A stretch of DNA of 10,888 nucleotides from NCBI GenBank assembly GCA_900752275.1, contig CAADUS010000029.1, positions 1 through 10,888 of the forward strand, written 5' to 3'. Numbering within the stretch: position 1 is the first letter of the stretch; each line of letters opens with the position of its first letter. Made by a program: the position numbers and the translations under genes. Positions 6,808 through 10,888 of the stretch are shown here, one piece after another. The notes below the pieces were generated by a model. It was not told the origin of the DNA. It made no database searches and saw nothing but the letters and a program-made list of their open reading frames with translations. The stretch comes from an uncultured Collinsella sp. Lineage in GTDB: Bacteria; Actinomycetota; Coriobacteriia; Coriobacteriales; Coriobacteriaceae.

Positions 6808-8113
6808 AAGCCTGAAGGTGATCTTGGATAAGGTCGCAGATGGCTCGGGCGTCGTTGATGTTGATGGCCCGGGTTGCGAGGCCAGCGTCGAAGGCCTGGC
6901 GCGCCAGAGCCTCGTTGCAGGCAAGGGCCAGCGTGCGGCCGTCGACCAGGTCGAGCGAGCTCTTGCCGCGCAGACGGTCGACACCGGAGCGCGCGACCAC
7001 GATGTTGTCGAAACCCTCGGTCTTGTAGCCCTCGATGATCACCACGTCGACATCGGTGTAGCGCGACAGCAGCTCGCGCGCGGGCATCTCGTCCTCCTCG
7101 CGCGTGTCGGCGTACTCCGCCCAGCGTGTGGCGCAGATGAGGCCCACGTGCTTGGAGCCGGCCTGGTGATGGCGCCAGGTGTCCTTAGCGGGCACGTCGA
7201 TATCAAAGCCGTGGTGCCCGTGATGCTTGAGTGAGCCCACGCGCAGGCCGCGGCGAGTGAGCTCGGCGATAACCTTCTCGACAAGTGTGGTCTTGCCCGA
7301 GTTTTGGTAGCCGATAAACGCGATCGCGGGGACGGCCGGGGCCGGAACTGCGGGCGCGACGGCGACGGATGCGCTCGCGGGTGCGTCGCCCGCGGCTCCC
7401 ACGGCCTCAACAGCAGCGGCCTGACGCTCTGCACGATCCCACACGCCCGAGCGGCCGCCCTCCTTGTGCAGCAGGCGCACGTCGACGATCTCCATGCCAC
7501 GATCGACGGCCTTGCACATGTCATAGATCGTTAGGCACGCGGCACTCGCGCCGGTCAACGCCTCCATCTCGATACCCGTTTTGCCCGTCACGCCTGCCGT
7601 GACCAGCACATGAAAGCCAACCTGCCCGTCCGCACGGGCCGGTGCCCAGCCCTTGGGTACGTCCTCGGCCGGCGTCCCCGCCGGAACGATGGGCGCAATG
7701 TCGCACTTGCTCTTGGTAATGAGCAACGGGTGGCACATGGGGATGATGTCGCTCGTGCGCTTGATGGCCATGATGCCCGCGACGCGCGCGCAGGCGAGCA
7801 CGTCGCCCTTTTTGGCGCGGTCCTGCAGCACCATGGCCTGCGTCTCGGGGTGCATGAGGATGGTGCCCTCGGCGATGGCGATGCGATGGGTCTCGGCCTT
7901 GTCGGACACGTCGACCATGCGTACCTCGCCTTTGGCGTCCACATGCGTCAGCTCGTCGCGACGGGCGTCGCGGGCGGGCTCGGTGGCAGCGCTGGCAGGC
8001 GGCTGCGCACCTGTAACGGCATCGCCAGCATTCGCCGCAGTCGTGGCTTTGTGGGCAGACATCGCGGCCCTGCGAGCGGCCTTGGTGGCATCGGCGTACC
8101 TGCTCTTGGCCAT
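6806..8113 (-). CDS. moaC-mobB: MoaC-MobB fusion, molybdenum cofactor biosynthesis
   Basis: A 435-residue cytoplasmic protein joining two pathway enzymes. After an Ala-rich N-terminal extension (1-53) comes a full MoaC domain (about 54-225), cyclic pyranopterin monophosphate synthase, with MVDVSDKAET, KRTSDIIPMCHPL, GKTGIEMEAL and IYDMCKAVDR; D198 and K201 match the catalytic pair known from E. coli MoaC. An Ala/Pro/Val linker (about 228-262) leads to a MobB domain (263-435), the GTP-binding helper of molybdopterin guanine dinucleotide formation, with P-loop GYQNSGKT at 268-275 and the Walker B-like VDVVIIEGYK at 354-363. The ATG at 8113 follows GGAGG with an 8-base spacer. That Shine-Dalgarno lies in the last codons of moaA, and only 4 bases separate the genes, so they are one coupled operon. 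Neither domain is truncated. The domain calls are very sure; whether the fusion is common in this group was not checked. Confidence 0.93.
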   Translation of the reverse strand: MAKSRYADATKAARRAAMSAHKATTAANAGDAVTGAQPPASAATEPARDARRDELTHVDAKGEVRMVDVSDKAETHRIAIAEGTILMHPETQAMVLQDRAKKGDVLACARVAGIMAIKRTSDIIPMCHPLLITKSKCDIAPIVPAGTPAEDVPKGWAPARADGQVGFHVLVTAGVTGKTGIEMEALTGASAACLTIYDMCKAVDRGMEIVDVRLLHKEGGRSGVWDRAERQAAAVEAVGAAGDAPASASVAVAPAVPAPAVPAIAFIGYQNSGKTTLVEKVIAELTRRGLRVGSLKHHGHHGFDIDVPAKDTWRHHQAGSKHVGLICATRWAEYADTREEDEMPARELLSRYTDVDVVIIEGYKTEGFDNIVVARSGVDRLRGKSSLDLVDGRTLALACNEALARQAFDAGLATRAININDARAICDLIQDHLQA

Positions 8114-8117
8114 ATGA

Positions 8118-9173
8118 TCATCCTCCGATTTGGGACATAAATCGTTGCGTACCCTCAATTATCGCGTGTTCCTGCGGTTTGTGGGCCACGGCATCGCGCC
8201 AAATCGAAAGTACCTGCATATCATCACCACGGCGCAGCGCTTCACGCACCGAATACTCGGCATCGCTAAACAGGCACGGACGCACGTTGCCATCAGCCGT
8301 CAGGCGCAGACGGTTGCAATTCGCGCAAAAATGATTGGACATGGCGCTGATAAAGCCGACCGTGCCCGCCGCTCCTGGAAAACGCCAGTATCGCGCGGGG
8401 CCCGCGCCGGCAGGGGCGTCGTTGATGTCGAGCGGCTCAAGCTCGCCCAGTCCCGTCGCAGCGACCCCGGCATTGATGCGCACCCGCAGCTCGTCGCTCG
8501 GCACGGTATCGCTCGCGTCCCACAGCTCGGGATTGAGCGCGGGCGCATGCGGATCCACGGCGCAATGCGAGCTCGTGTGCTCGTCGCCGATGGGCATGTA
8601 TTCGATAAACCGCAGGTGGATAGGGCGGTCGACCGTAAGGCGCGCGAGGGCCGCCACATCCTGGTTGAGCCGGCGCACAACAACGCAGTTGACCTTAACG
8701 GGCTCAAAGCCCCAAGCCAGCGCCGCATCGATGCCGGTCATGGTCTGCTCGAGTCGGCCCAGGCGCGTGATCTTTCCAAAGAGCGTAGGGTCGAGCGTGT
8801 CGAGCGAAATGTTGACGCGGTCAAGCCCGGCATCTTTGAGCTGCGGCGCCAGCTTGGGCAGCAGGGCACCATTGGTGGTAAGTGAGATGTCCTCGATCTG
8901 CGGAATCGCGCGGATGTCGCGGATGAGCGGGATGATGCGGCGGCTGACCAGCGGCTCGCCACCCGTCAGACGCACGCGGCGAATGCCATCTCCCGCCACT
9001 AGGCGCACAAAGCGGGCGATTTCCTCAGCGCTGAGCAGCTCGTCGTGCGCGCGGGGCGCCACGCCGTCGGCCGGCATGCAGTAAATGCAGCGGAAATTGC
9101 ACTTGTCGGTAACGGCAATGCGCAGGTAGTTGATATCGCGGCCAAAGCCGTCATGTTGCACGTGCCCGTCCAC
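8118..9173 (-). CDS. moaA: GTP 3',8-cyclase MoaA (radical SAM)
   Basis: The first enzyme of molybdenum cofactor synthesis: it rearranges GTP with S-adenosylmethionine to the intermediate that MoaC converts into cyclic pyranopterin monophosphate. At 351 residues it is of normal length. The radical-SAM cluster motif is C25-x3-C29-x2-C32 in TDKCNFRCIYCMP; GGEP at 71-74 binds SAM. The C-terminal second iron-sulfur cluster has C283, C286 and C300 (C-x2-C-x13-C) in NHFCANCNRLRL. The protein ends with the conserved IGG. The start is GTG at 9173 with GGGAGG five bases upstream; there is no ATG alternative nearby. It is first in the operon with moaC-mobB. The pathway implies the cell has molybdo- or tungsto-enzymes, but none is in the window. 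Confidence 0.97.
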   Translation of the reverse strand: MDGHVQHDGFGRDINYLRIAVTDKCNFRCIYCMPADGVAPRAHDELLSAEEIARFVRLVAGDGIRRVRLTGGEPLVSRRIIPLIRDIRAIPQIEDISLTTNGALLPKLAPQLKDAGLDRVNISLDTLDPTLFGKITRLGRLEQTMTGIDAALAWGFEPVKVNCVVVRRLNQDVAALARLTVDRPIHLRFIEYMPIGDEHTSSHCAVDPHAPALNPELWDASDTVPSDELRVRINAGVAATGLGELEPLDINDAPAGAGPARYWRFPGAAGTVGFISAMSNHFCANCNRLRLTADGNVRPCLFSDAEYSVREALRRGDDMQVLSIWRDAVAHKPQEHAIIEGTQRFMSQIGG

Positions 9174-9199
9174 GCAGCCCTCCCCTCACGCGGCGTTTT

Positions 9200-9241
9200 A
9201 TTCTTCAAAAAACATAATACCCCACGGGAAGAATGGGTCGA
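9200..9241 (-). promoter_or_regulatory. Candidate moaA promoter with overlapping inverted repeat
   Basis: On the minus strand a good -10, TATTAT (9219-9214), follows a -35-like TCGACC (9241-9236) at 16 bases, giving a leader of about 34 bases before the GTG. A perfect 7-bp inverted repeat, ATTCTTC (9200-9206) and GAAGAAT (9228-9234), is centred on the -10. Such a placement would suit a repressor site, but the arms are AT-rich and 21 bases apart, so chance is possible. I saw no molybdenum-cofactor riboswitch-like structure in this short leader. Confidence 0.35.
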
Positions 9242-9305
9242 CATGCGTACGACAGGACAGGTCGCTTCGAGCAAAACGGACTTCCCAAGCCCATCCTCAA
9301 CATCC

Positions 9306-9370
9306 AAACCGTCCCAAAAATCGATGATTTTCTTCAATATCGAGAAAAGCATCGATTATTGAGACGGTTT
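9306..9370. repeat. 65-bp palindromic element, copy A1
   Basis: The element runs from AAACCGTCCC to GAGACGGTTT. Arms of 28 bases (9306-9333 and 9343-9370) pair with four mismatches around a 9-base centre. It matches copy A2 (10546-10610) at 62 of 65 positions in the same orientation. It lies 38 bases 3' of the nuclease-like gene and about 130 bases 5' of moaA. On the minus strand no T-tract follows, so it is a weak terminator candidate. Confidence 0.85.
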
Positions 9371-9408
9371 GCCTGCTCACAATGCCCCGCAGAAGGGTCA
9401 GAACGCCC

Positions 9409-10446
9409 CTAGAGGCCACCATTCCAGTTGCGAATCACGAATTCCCGCAGGTCATTCTGCCGTTTCTGGAACACCTCGCTTCGGTCGCACTTGAGACCCA
9501 TAGCGAGCGCGATGGCATTCATCGCCCGGTGCAATTGCAGCTGATGGGCAAACTGAGTCCCGGTGAGAACGATCATCCTAAAGCCCAGCGCGCTCAGCAC
9601 GGTCATACGCTCCGCATCCGACGCGCTGCGCTGTTTATCAAGATGGTCCGAACCGTTGTATTCAATCCCCGTACCGCTTGCAGGCGCATATACGTCGATC
9701 TCGAAATACCCGGCCTTAGCGAGATATTTGAACTCGTTGGGAACATCGACCCGATGGTTGAACTCGACCCTGGTGTACCCTAGCCCGCCCTGAGAACGCT
9801 TCGCGACGACCATGATTGCGGTGGCCGTCTCCATAGGCGAACGAGCAGCGTCCTTTACACGCTTGAGCAACGAGGCCGCGCGTTTCACGCCTCGACGCGA
9901 AGGATTCTGCTCGCAAAAAGCACGCAGGTCGGCGACGGCATATCGCTGCGAGGCCTCGACATAATCATCGCTCGACAGATGGTTAAGGTGATACCGAGCA
10001 CACACTTCAAATCCGTACTCAAGCTGCTCGAGCTCGCTCATCCACGAGCCCGCCTGGACAAGGCATATGGCCTCATCAACCACCAGAAGACCCTCTGCCA
10101 CCTCGATAAGATGATCCGAAGGTATGGGCGCCCCAAACACATGGCGTCGGAGACCCGCCGGCCGAGAGCGTTCAAAATCGAAGCTAACCAGCGTATCAAT
10201 ACGGCCGAGTTCCTCTTGAGGAATACCAAGTGAGACCAGATAGTCGGCGACAATCTCGACCGCTGCAGATATCCTCAATCCCTTGGCATCGAGCCCCAAT
10301 TTGGGGAGGCTCGCAGTCGGCTCCACCTCGCCAGCAAATGAGCCTTCGTCGTATAGGCTGCTTGCCCGTGAGAGCGGCTCTAACGGGCGCGCCGCGTTGT
10401 GGTACAGCCAGGCAGTCTTATGGGACAGGACGATCGGCAAGTCCAT
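9409..10446 (-). CDS. Uncharacterised protein with DUF559/Vsr-like nuclease-type C-terminus
   Basis: A 345-residue protein of unknown function, apparently cytoplasmic (no signal peptide or membrane segment). The ATG at 10446 is chosen because GGAGAG lies directly upstream; a longer reading from 10650 would translate a repeat element. The N-terminal two-thirds (MDLPIVLSHKTAWLYHNA, then IDTLVSFDFERS and VFGAPIPSDHLIEV) is reminiscent of AbiEi-like regulators, only loosely. From about residue 202, SPMETATAIM, then NHRVDVPNEF, YFEIDVYAP, GIEYNGSDH, DAERMTVLSALGFRMIVLT follow the order of DUF559/Vsr-fold endonuclease-like domains. Likely active-site residues are E204, D251 and E262, with H268 nearby. 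The cleavage activity and target are inference. It stands alone between two copies of a 65-bp palindrome. A housekeeping or defence role are both possible. Confidence 0.6.
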   Translation of the reverse strand: MDLPIVLSHKTAWLYHNAARPLEPLSRASSLYDEGSFAGEVEPTASLPKLGLDAKGLRISAAVEIVADYLVSLGIPQEELGRIDTLVSFDFERSRPAGLRRHVFGAPIPSDHLIEVAEGLLVVDEAICLVQAGSWMSELEQLEYGFEVCARYHLNHLSSDDYVEASQRYAVADLRAFCEQNPSRRGVKRAASLLKRVKDAARSPMETATAIMVVAKRSQGGLGYTRVEFNHRVDVPNEFKYLAKAGYFEIDVYAPASGTGIEYNGSDHLDKQRSASDAERMTVLSALGFRMIVLTGTQFAHQLQLHRAMNAIALAMGLKCDRSEVFQKRQNDLREFVIRNWNGGL

Positions 10447-10545
10447 GAGCTCTCCAATGGGTCGGATAACCAACCTTATTCCCCTGCTCACGGATTCGCA
10501 CACTTCCACGTACAAGAAAGCATTCCACCCGTACGAGCGACAGAA

Positions 10546-10610
10546 AAACCGTCCCAAAAATCGATGCTTTTCTTCAATATCGAGAAAAACATCGATTATT
10601 GGGACGGTTT
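10546..10610. repeat. 65-bp palindromic element, copy A2
   Basis: The ends are AAACCGTCCC and GGGACGGTTT, exact inverses of each other. Arms of 28 bases (10546-10573, 10583-10610) pair with mismatches only at element positions 13/53 and 22/44. It lies 49 bases 3' of the ABC exporter stop. Read on the minus strand the stem ends GGTTTTTCTG, so this copy could act as the terminator of that gene. It is the best-preserved of the three copies. Confidence 0.87.
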
Positions 10611-10659
10611 GGGGCGAGGTGAGAGGTCGGAGGGCCAGAGCAAGCCGCACTCCGACGGG

Positions 10660-10888
10660 CTAATCCAGCTCTTTTAAGCCATGCGCTAGCTGCCAGTACT
10701 CGCCGCGCTGGGCGAGCAATTCCTCATGGGTGCCGCGCTCGATGATGCGGCCGTGTTCGAGGACCATGATGGCGTCGGCGTCGCGGACAGTGGACAGGCG
10801 GTGCGCGATCATAAACGTGGTGCGACCGCGCATGATGCGGTCCATACCGCGCTCGATGAGCTTTTCGGTACGCGTGTCGATGGAACTC
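10660..10888 (-). CDS. C-terminal end of an ABC exporter ATP-binding domain (partial)
   Basis: The last 75 residues of an ATP-binding cassette protein; the gene continues beyond the window. It opens with SSIDTRTEKLIERGMD, which follows the Walker B/D-loop in MsbA/LmrA-type exporters (the usual LDEATSSID). The H-loop is AHRLSTVRDAD with the switch histidine, then VLEHGRIIERGTHEELL and a short tail ending KELD. This pattern is typical of fused membrane-ATPase exporters, so an upstream membrane domain is expected outside the window. The substrate cannot be inferred. Nothing follows it closely: the next gene starts about 210 bases away, past a palindromic element. Confidence 0.9.
   Translation of the reverse strand, partial: SSIDTRTEKLIERGMDRIMRGRTTFMIAHRLSTVRDADAIMVLEHGRIIERGTHEELLAQRGEYWQLAHGLKELD

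Noticed and set aside
6566..7234. A 222-codon plus-strand ORF
   Set aside because: It runs through two terminator-like hairpins and the inverted repeat, then antisense to the well-supported MobB domain.
4041..10610. Repeats considered as a CRISPR array
   Set aside because: Copies are hundreds to thousands of bases apart, separated by genes, and there is no regular spacer pattern or cas gene.
10447..10650. N-terminal extension of the nuclease-like protein by 68 residues
   Set aside because: It would translate copy A2 of the palindrome. A clear ribosome site precedes the ATG at 10446.

Overview
The window looks like part of a high-GC, Gram-positive anaerobe chromosome, most likely Coriobacteriia and plausibly a Collinsella relative. 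This rests on GC-rich codon use, a sortase-anchored surface protein with an LPLSG signal and Lys/Arg tail, the protein styles, and the SD-led, short-leader genes. The taxon is an inference and was not checked against a database. Every convincing gene is on the minus strand, so the sequence reads right to left in transcription order.

Layout in transcription order: the C-terminal end of an ABC exporter ATPase (10660-10888, cut by the window edge). A 345-residue protein of unknown role with a DUF559/Vsr-like nuclease-type C-terminus (9409-10446). A two-gene molybdenum cofactor operon: moaA (8118-9173), then a MoaC-MobB fusion (6806-8113). An MFS exporter-like permease (5133-6419). A Cof-type HAD phosphatase (4086-4907). 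A 504-base AT-rich gap holding hairpins, a possible promoter and a possible 47-codon ORF. A 1158-residue cell-wall-anchored adhesin or pilin (105-3581). Finally the first 37 codons of a second exported protein whose GTG start overlaps the adhesin stop.

The two moa genes are clearly one transcription and translation unit: MoaA and MoaC together turn GTP into cyclic pyranopterin monophosphate, and MobB acts at the guanine-dinucleotide end of the pathway. The adhesin and the following exported protein form a second coupled pair facing the cell surface. The other genes appear to be single units separated by terminator-like structures.

The most unusual content lies between the genes. (1) A 65-bp palindromic element occurs three times (5068-5132, 9306-9370, 10546-10610), each time just 3' of a minus-strand gene. 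Two copies are nearly identical. The third has diverged, yet keeps the same length and stem through three compensatory base-pair changes. Two copies bracket the nuclease-like gene. (2) A second repeated hairpin with the stem CCACCACAAAGG occurs three times (4041-4072, 4993-5035, 6584-6626). Two copies have a T-tract on the minus strand and look like reused intrinsic terminators. (3) A 120-bp imperfect inverted repeat starts at the moaC-mobB stop codon. No tRNA, rRNA, CRISPR array, transposase or phage gene was recognised.
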